A DNA stretch of 26,960 nt from an uncultured Bacilli bacterium (GTDB lineage Bacteria > Bacillota_I > Bacilli_A > RF39 > UBA660), in contig CAKOMY010000013.1 in assembly GCA_934096815.1 (NCBI GenBank), positions 1 through 26,960 on the forward strand, read 5' to 3'. The position numbers and the translations under genes were made by a program. A model generated the notes under the pieces. It did no database searches. It was not told where the DNA came from and saw only the letters and a program-made list of their open reading frames with translations. This document shows, piece by piece, positions 1-6,831 of the stretch. The number at the start of each line of letters is the position of its first letter. Within the stretch, counting starts at the first letter, position 1.

Positions 1-1307
1 GTTTAGAAAATCCAAAAACAAAAGAAAAAGTAAATAAAAATGACGAAATAAGAATCTATTATAATGAAAATAATGAAATGATGGTAGAATATCCATATAC
101 TAAAAAGGATGAAATATATTTATATGCTATGAATTATAGTACAACATATCAAAATCAAGAATCGGATCTATGTTATAAAGGAAAAAATACTTCAACTTTG
201 CAAATAGTAACTTTTGAAGGAGAAGGTGCAGGTATTGAATTAAAACCAAATGAAAATATAAAAGCCTATATGGAAGATGGACCTTTATGCTATGATACAA
301 CAACAAATAAATCAAAAATAGATACAAGTAAAATTGGAACATATAAAATAAGATATGAATACACAACTGATGGTAAATCACTAGAAGAAAGCGAAAATAA
401 GAAAACAGCTGAAAGAACAATAACTGTTAAACCGAGTAAACCCAAAATTAACGTGTTTAAAGTTGAATATCAAGACGATGTAAATAATATTAATTTTGAT
501 CCATATAAGGCAAGATTGACTTTAAATGTTGAAGATGTAGTTGATTCTAATGTAAAAGTAAAATATTGTTTGGCAACCGTTAATAATATTAATGTATGCA
601 AAGATAATGGTATCGGTTTAGAAAATACTTGGATAGATATAGAAAGCAATAAAAATAGTATAATTGATTTTGATATTAGAGAAAAGTATTCAAGTATTAA
701 GGATAAAAATGATGTAATGTTCTATGTTTTTGCTAAAAATTCTTTTGAAGAACATGATAGTAAGGAAAATGAATCTGGTAAATATATTATGAAAAATAAA
801 GTGACACTTATTTATACATATGATAGTGCAAAAACGCCTACATTTGATACAAAAGAATTATACGTTGTAAGAGGATCTAATTTGGCAAATATATTAAATG
901 ACAATGAAGAAGAAAATACTAAGTTTGCTTTTGAAGGATGGTTTACTGGTAAAGACGGTACTGGTGAAGATGCAAATACAATTAAGCGAGTACTTGATGA
1001 TTTAACTTTATATGCAAAGTGGTATAAATATTGCAGCGAAAAAGTTTATGTTAGAACTGATCCTTGTTCTGAAAGTTGTGGTGGAGGTCATTATATAAAG
1101 TATTATGATGATAAATATTATCCAAAACATTGCAATGAAACACATAGTTGCAATACTGATCCGTGTGAACCATCTGGTGGAGGATCATCTAGTGGCGGAG
1201 GTTGTAATTGTAGTGCTGGTGGATATTCTACTATGGAAAAATGTGAAAGAGTAGAAGGAAAAGGAATGTGTTGTAAGTCTGGAACTAGTTCTTATTGTCC
1301 AGCATAG
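1..1307 (+). CDS. Large type IV prepilin-like surface protein with Ig-like and InlB B-repeat modules, 5' end cut by window
   Basis: The reading frame is open from base 3, so the true start lies upstream; the Met at 78 is internal. The visible 434 residues align along their length with the complete prepilin at 6832-8658, so the missing N-terminus probably carries the same GFTLIE-type prepilin signal (inference). Visible parts in order: a Tyr/Asn-rich region; an Ig-like segment ending in a block (bases 345-442) nearly identical to the paralogue; a second beta-rich region; an InlB B-repeat/Listeria-Bacteroides repeat near residues 307-340 with motifs FEGWFTG and LTLYAKW; and a Gly/Ser-rich tail with 12 Cys, including CNC and CC pairs. 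Such modules are typical of extracellular proteins, and the Cys suggest disulfides or cross-links. A strong terminator follows directly. It is probably a surface adhesin-like pilin, but the family is not firmly known. Confidence 0.75.
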   Translation, partial: LENPKTKEKVNKNDEIRIYYNENNEMMVEYPYTKKDEIYLYAMNYSTTYQNQESDLCYKGKNTSTLQIVTFEGEGAGIELKPNENIKAYMEDGPLCYDTTTNKSKIDTSKIGTYKIRYEYTTDGKSLEESENKKTAERTITVKPSKPKINVFKVEYQDDVNNINFDPYKARLTLNVEDVVDSNVKVKYCLATVNNINVCKDNGIGLENTWIDIESNKNSIIDFDIREKYSSIKDKNDVMFYVFAKNSFEEHDSKENESGKYIMKNKVTLIYTYDSAKTPTFDTKELYVVRGSNLANILNDNEEENTKFAFEGWFTGKDGTGEDANTIKRVLDDLTLYAKWYKYCSEKVYVRTDPCSESCGGGHYIKYYDDKYYPKHCNETHSCNTDPCEPSGGGSSSGGGCNCSAGGYSTMEKCERVEGKGMCCKSGTSSYCPA

Positions 1308-1330
1308 AAAGAGAATATTTTCTCTTTTTT
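1307..1330 (+). terminator. Intrinsic terminator after the first prepilin-like gene
   Basis: A perfect 8-bp stem, AAAGAGAA (1308-1315) with TTCTCTTT (1320-1327), has a 4-nt loop and runs into a T tract. It begins at the stop codon and separates this gene from the Tad operon. Confidence 0.85.
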
Positions 1331-1332
1331 AA

Positions 1333-1361
1333 TTGTAAAAATAACATAAATATCTTATAAT
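1333..1361 (+). promoter_or_regulatory. Sigma-A-type promoter of the Tad operon
   Basis: TTGTAA (1333-1338), a 17-nt spacer and a perfect TATAAT (1356-1361). Transcription would start near 1368, so the ATG at 1368 would sit at the transcript's 5' end. This favours 1386 as the start of the first gene. Confidence 0.75.
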
Positions 1362-1385
1362 TTAATTATGATAAGGGTTGGTAAA

Positions 1386-1712
1386 ATGAATAAAAAAGGA
1401 CAAGCATTAGTTGAATTTATTATTATTCTTCCAGTTATAATTTATATAATCATGTTTATAACTGATATGATGCTAATTTTTTCTTATAAAAATCATTTAG
1501 AATCAGATATGAATGAAACAATAACTTTATATAAAGAAAATAAAATTGATGAATTAAATAAAATAACTGATGCAACATTAACATATGAGGTAAAAGATAA
1601 TTATGTTTATTTAACCTTAACTAAAAATTACAAAACAATAACTCCTGGACTTTCTAAAGTGTTAGGAAAACCTTATAAAATTAAAAGTGAAAGGGTAATA
1701 CTAAGTGAATAA
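1386..1712 (+). CDS. TadE-like pseudopilin
   Basis: A 108-residue protein. A short basic N-terminus and prepilin-like motif KKG/QALVEF are followed by a hydrophobic helix (about residues 10-32) and a small polar domain, the TadE arrangement. Glu is at +5 after the presumed cleavage glycine, as in true prepilins. TadE/TadG-type proteins are minor pilins or assembly factors of Tad (Flp) pilus systems, and no other role is suggested here. The start at 1386 was chosen over ATG 1368 because AGGG lies upstream at suitable spacing, the product matches the start of the next gene (MNKKGQ), and 1368 coincides with the predicted transcription start. It is first in a tightly overlapping operon with cpaE, cpaF, tadB and tadC. 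Confidence 0.8.
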   Translation: MNKKGQALVEFIIILPVIIYIIMFITDMMLIFSYKNHLESDMNETITLYKENKIDELNKITDATLTYEVKDNYVYLTLTKNYKTITPGLSKVLGKPYKIKSERVILSE

Positions 1713-2076
1713 AAAAGGACAAAGTTTAACAATATTTATTATTATTTTACCAGTTATTTTTATCTCTCTTGCGTTTACCTATGATTATGCTACTATCATA
1801 AATGAACAAATGAAATATGAAGGTGTTACTAAAACTATTTTAAAAAGTACTCAAGATGAAGAAAAAATAAAAGATTTATATCAAAAAAATGGTTATAGTA
1901 CTAATAATTTCAATTATAAATTAGATGAAGATAAAATATACATTCAAAATAATTATAAATTTAAAAGTACGTTTGGCAAGATAATAAACATTAAAAATTA
2001 TAATATTAAAATAAATTATGTTGTTATTAATACAAATAATGGTATAATTATAGAAGAAAATAAAGGTGGTTCTTAA
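1705..2076 (+). CDS. Second TadE/TadG-like pseudopilin, lacking Glu+5
   Basis: A 123-residue protein starting at GTG 1705, overlapping the previous gene by 8 nt, with AAGGG upstream. The N-terminus MNKKGQSLTIF and the hydrophobic helix IIILPVIF repeat those of the preceding TadE-like protein, so the pair probably arose by duplication. The +5 Glu is replaced by Ile; loss of this residue is known in some tip minor pseudopilins such as GspK of type II secretion. The remainder is a small polar extracellular domain rich in Tyr, Asn and Lys. It is probably a minor component of the Tad-like filament or export apparatus, anchored in the membrane before processing. Confidence 0.7.
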   Translation: MNKKGQSLTIFIIILPVIFISLAFTYDYATIINEQMKYEGVTKTILKSTQDEEKIKDLYQKNGYSTNNFNYKLDEDKIYIQNNYKFKSTFGKIINIKNYNIKINYVVINTNNGIIIEENKGGS

Positions 2077-2077
2077 T

Positions 2078-2821
2078 ATGGCTAGAGGTAAAATTGTTTG
2101 TATGTATTCAGCTAAAGGTGGAGTTGGAAAAACAACGACACTTCTTTCACTTGCAGGAATATTATCTAAAATGGATAAAAAAGTTCTTATCGTTGATTTA
2201 GACCTAACAAATGGGGCAATTGCTTTTTCACTTAATAAAGACGTTACTAAAACTATCTATAACTTTGCTGAAGATTATTTAAATAATAAATATGATGATA
2301 TGGATAAATACATAACTAAATATGATGATAACATCTCATTTATAGCATGTCCTAAAGATCCAAGACAAGCATCACGTATAAATATAAAATATATAGATAT
2401 TTTGTTAGATAAATGTGTGTATGCATATGACGTAATATTAATAGATACAGCTAGTAGTCTAAATGAGGTAAATGTCTTTGCATTAGATAAGAGTGACTTA
2501 ATTTATTTTGTGACCACAAATGATTTTGTTTCTCTTAAGAATCTAAAAAATATTCTTAATATATTTGAGGAAAATGATTTAAAAAAATATAAGATAATTG
2601 TTAATAATAGTTTTATACCTAATAAAAATTTCTTTAGTAATTATGATTTAAAAAATATATTAGGATCAAACGTTGATTACGTAATTAGTTCTAGTTTTCA
2701 TGTTTCGAAGTTAGATGAACTTGTTTTAAATGGTGAATTAATAACTTATAAATATAGTAAATTTAAAGATGAAAAAGTCTTTGAATTAATGGCAAACGAA
2801 ATAATAGGAGGTAAAAAATAA
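2078..2821 (+). CDS. cpaE: CpaE/MinD-like ATPase of the Tad system
   Basis: A 247-residue ParA/MinD-superfamily ATPase. The deviant Walker A is residues 12-20, AKGGVGKTT, with signature Lys13 and P-loop Lys18. A Walker A'-like strand VLIVDLDLTNG and Walker B strand VILIDTA follow. In Tad loci such proteins (CpaE/TadZ) localise the pilus machine at the membrane. No N-terminal receiver-like domain is present, unlike many proteobacterial CpaE proteins. ATG 2078 is preferred over an upstream in-frame GTG at 2066 because that GTG lies inside the AAAGGTGG ribosome binding site. The stop overlaps the cpaF start by one base (TAATG), implying translational coupling. Confidence 0.85.
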   Translation: MARGKIVCMYSAKGGVGKTTTLLSLAGILSKMDKKVLIVDLDLTNGAIAFSLNKDVTKTIYNFAEDYLNNKYDDMDKYITKYDDNISFIACPKDPRQASRINIKYIDILLDKCVYAYDVILIDTASSLNEVNVFALDKSDLIYFVTTNDFVSLKNLKNILNIFEENDLKKYKIIVNNSFIPNKNFFSNYDLKNILGSNVDYVISSSFHVSKLDELVLNGELITYKYSKFKDEKVFELMANEIIGGKK

Positions 2822-4146
2822 TGAAGAATACTTTATTAGAATCTTTTGATTTTACTCGTCCTAATGATTATCAAGATAGCATGGTATCTGATTATGATGT
2901 ATTTCCCGATAAGAAATTATTAGATAAGTTAAGAAAAATAATAATAGAGCACTTAGTTGATACCGAAATACCTGAAGGAATTGAATTAAGTGACTTTATA
3001 AATAATGAAGTAGATAAATGTCTTGAAGGATATGATCTAACAAATGTTGAAAGAAATCATATCTATAATTTAATTGAAGATGAAGTAAGTGGAAATGGTC
3101 CTATTACTGAGCTATTAACAGATGATAATATAAGTGAAATAATGGTAAATGGACCTAAAGATATTTATGTAGAAATAGATGGTAAAATAGTTAAAGACAC
3201 TAGTGTTTCATTTATTAACAATGATCATATTATTAGAACAATTCAAAGGTTAATTGGACCTCAAGGAAGAACTATTGATTCATCAAGTCCAATGGTTGAC
3301 TCAAGATTAAAAGATGGCTCACGTATTAACGCCGTTATTCCTCCTTTATCAGTAAATGGACCAGTTATAACAATTCGTAAATTTAAAAGAAATATGACTC
3401 ATATTGATGATTTACTTAGAGTCGGTAGTTTAACCAATGACATGGCTTTATTTTTAGAAGGAGCCGTAAGAGGAAAGTTAAATATAATTGTTTGTGGTGG
3501 AACTGGTAGTGGTAAAACAACTCTTTTAAATATTTTAAGTTCTTTTATCGGAAATGATGAACGTATTATAACAATTGAAGATGCTGCTGAATTAAAATTA
3601 GAACAAGAACACGTTATTAGTTTAGAAACAAGAACGATGAATTATAATAATAGTTCTATAGTAACAATTAGAGATTTAGTTATAAATGCCCTAAGAATGA
3701 GACCAGATCGTATCATTGTCGGAGAATGTCGTGGCAAAGAAGCATTTGATATGTTACAAGCTATGAACACAGGTCATGATGGATCACTTACAACTCTTCA
3801 TGCAAATAGTCCCGAAGATGCTTTAAATAGGTTAGAAACCATGGTCTTAATGAGTGGAATTGATATTCCTGTTAAAGCCATAAGAGAATATATTGATAAC
3901 GCAATTGATTTAGTAATTAATATTGAAAGAATGCATGATGGTAAAAGAAAAATAACCAATATATCTGAAGTAGTTGGTTTTAATGGAGATGTAATTAAAT
4001 TAAATACTATCTTTGAATTTAAACAAAAGGGTATAACTAAAACTGGAGAAGAAAACGGAGAATATATTAAAACAAGTAAAAAACCACATGTATATAACAT
4101 ATTAAAATCAAGAGGAGTAGATACCTTAGATAATATCTTTAAATAG
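2821..4146 (+). CDS. cpaF: CpaF/TadA secretion ATPase
   Basis: A 441-residue hexameric type II/IV secretion ATPase that powers assembly of Tad pili at the cytoplasmic face. The N-terminal all-helical CpaF region precedes a conserved segment with the motif PITELL. Walker A is GGTGSGKTT with Lys232. The Asp-box region is IITIEDAAELKLEQ, Walker B lies in MRPDRIIVGECRGKEA, and the His box is TGHDGSLTTLHANS. The length is usual for the family. The ribosome binding site is AGGAGG, 8 nt from the ATG. Two AGG codons fall at conserved Arg positions (for example in ALNRLE), so AGG reads as Arg here. It is the most confidently identified member of the operon. Confidence 0.95.
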   Translation: MKNTLLESFDFTRPNDYQDSMVSDYDVFPDKKLLDKLRKIIIEHLVDTEIPEGIELSDFINNEVDKCLEGYDLTNVERNHIYNLIEDEVSGNGPITELLTDDNISEIMVNGPKDIYVEIDGKIVKDTSVSFINNDHIIRTIQRLIGPQGRTIDSSSPMVDSRLKDGSRINAVIPPLSVNGPVITIRKFKRNMTHIDDLLRVGSLTNDMALFLEGAVRGKLNIIVCGGTGSGKTTLLNILSSFIGNDERIITIEDAAELKLEQEHVISLETRTMNYNNSSIVTIRDLVINALRMRPDRIIVGECRGKEAFDMLQAMNTGHDGSLTTLHANSPEDALNRLETMVLMSGIDIPVKAIREYIDNAIDLVINIERMHDGKRKITNISEVVGFNGDVIKLNTIFEFKQKGITKTGEENGEYIKTSKKPHVYNILKSRGVDTLDNIFK

Positions 4147-4160
4147 AAAGGAAAATAAAT

Positions 4161-5141
4161 ATGAGCTTAAGTATATTAGTTAAATTAATTCTTATCTTAC
4201 TATTATTATTTATAATTATTTATACTATCAAACTTACTAAATCTTTAAAATTAAGTTCTAGAATAAATAAATATACTATAAATAATAAAGATAAATCAGT
4301 TAGTGTTGGTGATTATTTCTACAATAGTTATTTAGAGTTTAAAAATATTTTAATTAATATCTTAAGTAAATCCGCCTATTTTAAAAATAAATCTAAAAAA
4401 TTTAATAAATATGCCTATAAAGATAATAATGGTATTTCAATTATAGCTACTAAATTTTGTATATCAATGATATGTGGAATCTTGTATATTTTATATAGTT
4501 TATTTCAAAATAGCTTTAATATAATGTTTTTATTATTAATTATGTTCCTAAGTTATTATACTTATAATGTTGTTTTAAATATAGAAATTAATAGAAGAAA
4601 TAAACTAATTGAAAATGATTTATTAAAGGCCATAGTTATTATGAATAATGCCTTTAAATCAGGATACAATATAACCCAAGCAGTTGATATGGTTGTTAAA
4701 GACTTATCAGGTCCAATTAAAGAAGAATTTGCTAAAATAAGTTATGATTTAGAATATGGTCTAGACTTAAAAGATGTTTTTGATAGATTTTATGAAAGAG
4801 CAAAAGTAGAAGATATTAAATACATAACTAGTACATTATCTCTACTTAATTTAACTGGAGGTAATCTAGTTGGAGTATTTTCTAATATTGAAAATTCATT
4901 TACCAATAATAAAAGATTAAAAGATGAATTAAATAGTATGACCGCATCATCTAAACTAGTTTATTATTGCTTACTTGCTATGCCTATATTATTAACCACT
5001 GTCCTTTTAATAATTAGTCCTGATTATTTTGCACCATTAATAACAAATTCAATTGGAATAGTAATAATATTATTAATTATAATTTTATACATAAGTTATA
5101 TTTTAATTATAAAAAGAATATTGAAGGTGGATTATGAATAG
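4161..5141 (+). CDS. tadB: TadB-like inner-membrane platform protein
   Basis: A 326-residue membrane protein. An N-terminal transmembrane helix (about residues 5-24), a Lys-rich cytoplasmic stretch, a pair of hydrophobic helices near residues 95-135, a type II secretion F (GspF-like) domain at about 150-275 and C-terminal helices match TadB. The motif-like stretch AFKSGYNITQAVDMV and the later LLNLTGGNLVGVFSNIE are typical of GspF-fold proteins. TadB and TadC form the membrane platform on which the CpaF ATPase acts. The ribosome binding site GAAAGGA precedes the ATG. It overlaps tadC by 8 nt. Confidence 0.88.
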   Translation: MSLSILVKLILILLLLFIIIYTIKLTKSLKLSSRINKYTINNKDKSVSVGDYFYNSYLEFKNILINILSKSAYFKNKSKKFNKYAYKDNNGISIIATKFCISMICGILYILYSLFQNSFNIMFLLLIMFLSYYTYNVVLNIEINRRNKLIENDLLKAIVIMNNAFKSGYNITQAVDMVVKDLSGPIKEEFAKISYDLEYGLDLKDVFDRFYERAKVEDIKYITSTLSLLNLTGGNLVGVFSNIENSFTNNKRLKDELNSMTASSKLVYYCLLAMPILLTTVLLIISPDYFAPLITNSIGIVIILLIIILYISYILIIKRILKVDYE

Positions 5142-5826
5142 TTTAGTAAGTCGTATATATACAAAAAAAACTTTAAAAAGGATAAATGAAAAAAATAAAT
5201 TATTTGGTTTATCTCATAATTATAATGTTGATGAATTATTATTAAGTCATCTTATTATTTCCTTATTTATTTTTCTTATTTTAATATTAACAAAAATAAA
5301 CATAATAGTTTCTTTAATTATAGTAGTTATTTATTTTAAAGCTATGGAATATTTCTTTTTTGATTATCCCTTATTAAAAAGAGCTAAAAAACTTGAAAAA
5401 GAATCAATATTTTATTTTCAAATATTAAGTTTAAATTTAGAATCAGGTACTAATCTAGGCAATGCAATAGAATTAACTAGTAACAATATTGATAATGATT
5501 TATCTAAGGAATTTAATAAAGTAATAGAAGATGTCTCATTAGGTAAAAGTTTAAATGAAGCACTTGATGATTTAAAGCTAAGAATACCTTCTGATACTGT
5601 AAATAATATTATTCTAAATTTAGTAGAATCAAATATCTATGGAAGCAATATTGTTGAATCATTATCTAATCAGTTATCTTATTTATCTGATAAACTTATT
5701 CTAGATACTAAAGCTAGAATCAATAAGATGCCTATAAAAATAAGTTTAGTTAGTGTATTTATATTTATTCCTTTAATTCTATTAATAATTATATCTCCAT
5801 TAGTGATTAATATTATAAATAGCTAA
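5134..5826 (+). CDS. tadC: TadC-like inner-membrane platform protein
   Basis: A 230-residue partner of TadB, starting at ATG 5134 behind AAGGTGG inside tadB. Two adjacent hydrophobic helices (about residues 38-72) precede a GspF-like helical domain with LNLESGTNLGNAIEL and VESNIYGSNIVESL, and a C-terminal membrane helix (about 203-228). It is shorter than many proteobacterial TadC proteins (about 300 residues) because the N-terminal part is reduced. It is the last gene of the Tad operon; a 13-bp terminator follows. No prepilin peptidase (TadV) or Flp pilin gene is seen in the window. Confidence 0.85.
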   Translation: MNSLVSRIYTKKTLKRINEKNKLFGLSHNYNVDELLLSHLIISLFIFLILILTKINIIVSLIIVVIYFKAMEYFFFDYPLLKRAKKLEKESIFYFQILSLNLESGTNLGNAIELTSNNIDNDLSKEFNKVIEDVSLGKSLNEALDDLKLRIPSDTVNNIILNLVESNIYGSNIVESLSNQLSYLSDKLILDTKARINKMPIKISLVSVFIFIPLILLIIISPLVINIINS

Positions 5827-5845
5827 ATATATTAAAATACTTTTT

Positions 5846-5878
5846 AACTGTTAAGAGGTTTCCTTTTAATAGTTTTTT
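5846..5878 (+). terminator. Intrinsic terminator ending the Tad operon
   Basis: A 13-bp stem, 5846-5858 with 5862-5874 (two G-U pairs), has a TTT loop and is followed by TTTT. Confidence 0.85.
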
Positions 5879-5879
5879 A

Positions 5880-5908
5880 ATGAAAAAATTTTAAAAATGT
5901 GCTAAAAT
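5880..5908 (+). promoter_or_regulatory. Promoter of the deoxyribosyltransferase-like gene
   Basis: ATGAAA (5880-5885), a 17-nt spacer and TAAAAT (5903-5908) with an extended TGC immediately before it. The -35 element is weak; the extended -10 gives most of the support. Confidence 0.5.
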
Positions 5909-5927
5909 AACGCACAAAGGGATTGAT

Positions 5928-6755
5928 ATGATGAATTTATATAGAGATTTTTATAATAAAGAAACTACTGCAACTATTGGAGGAAGTTATCGAAAGTACT
6001 GGTTAGAAATTCAAAATTTAATATTAAGCTTGGAAAATAAAGGCATAAACGTTGTAGCACCTAATAAAGAATGGGAGCCAAAAGAAGATGATGAAGGAAG
6101 TGTTAAATTCAAAGGCGAAGAAGAAACTGATATAGCTAATTTAGAACTTAACTTTTTATACAATATGGTATCATCAGATATATTTGTAATATGCAATCCG
6201 AATAATTATGTAGGATATATGGCTTATGCAGAATTTTTTTTAGCGTATTACGTCATTTTAAATAAAACATTAGAATCTAAAATAAAAAGAGAAATATTAA
6301 ATGCTTTAATTAAACATAAAGGACAAGAATTTTATGATAGACATTATCAAGAATATCGTAATTTACTTATTGGCAAAGATTTTATTGATGAAATAAGAAA
6401 AAGAGGTCAAAAAGTAAAATTAAATCATATTTACTTTACTGAGGCACCAATTGGTTTAAATTATTTCGATGAAAATGGATTAATTAAAGAAAATTTTGTC
6501 AATGAATTTTTCTCATCAAGTGAATTTGCAAGAGATAGAGAATATTACAACGCGGGACTTTTTGATATAAATGATGGAAAAGGTAAATATAATAAAAATA
6601 TATATAGTAACAGTTGGCCAAATTTTGAAATGTATATTCATATAATGCAAAAACAAATAAATTTAATTCAAGATGGTATAAAAAGAGGAATAGTTACTAT
6701 AGGTGCTAATGATTTAATAAAATCTTCAAAAAAGACATTGATTAGAAAAAAATAA
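5928..6755 (+). CDS. Putative nucleoside 2-deoxyribosyltransferase-like protein
   Basis: A 275-residue soluble protein. The first 110 residues look like the Rossmann-like fold of the nucleoside 2-deoxyribosyltransferase superfamily: an initial strand ending in GGSYRKYW, a helix, GINVVAP, then a hydrophobic strand SSDIFVICNP followed by YVGYMAYAEFFLAYY. In this superfamily a Glu in the last segment acts as the nucleophile, so the Glu there is a candidate catalytic residue. The C-terminal 150 residues are not recognised. It has its own promoter and AAAGGG ribosome binding site, and it sits between the Tad terminator and the second prepilin, so it looks independent of the pilus genes. The assignment rests on motif shape only, and substrate and role are unknown. 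Confidence 0.5.
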   Translation: MMNLYRDFYNKETTATIGGSYRKYWLEIQNLILSLENKGINVVAPNKEWEPKEDDEGSVKFKGEEETDIANLELNFLYNMVSSDIFVICNPNNYVGYMAYAEFFLAYYVILNKTLESKIKREILNALIKHKGQEFYDRHYQEYRNLLIGKDFIDEIRKRGQKVKLNHIYFTEAPIGLNYFDENGLIKENFVNEFFSSSEFARDREYYNAGLFDINDGKGKYNKNIYSNSWPNFEMYIHIMQKQINLIQDGIKRGIVTIGANDLIKSSKKTLIRKK

Positions 6756-6801
6756 TTATTATAATTTGTTGTTTACTATGTTTAAATGGGATAAGATTTG
6801 G

Positions 6802-6826
6802 TATAATTTAACTATAATATGGTGAT
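6802..6826 (+). promoter_or_regulatory. Extended -10 promoter and ribosome binding site of the second prepilin
   Basis: TATAAT (6802-6807) is preceded by TGG, giving a TGn extended -10; the -35 region (6779-6784) is poor. A second TATAAT lies at 6813-6818. GGTGAT (6821-6826), 5 nt before ATG 6832, is the ribosome binding site. Confidence 0.55.
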
Positions 6827-6831
6827 AATAA

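Noticed and set aside
127..420. Minus-strand open frame of 97 codons
   Set aside because: It is rich in Phe, Tyr and Leu, has no ribosome binding site and is opposite a well-supported gene; it is an artefact of low-GC sequence. The same applies to the frames opposite CpaF, both prepilins, spoIVA, HU, the sigma factors, parC, nfo and xseA/xseB.
1368..1385. ATG 1368 as the start of the first TadE-like protein
   Set aside because: It coincides with the predicted transcription start and lacks room for a ribosome binding site; 1386 has AGGG upstream and the same start as its paralogue.
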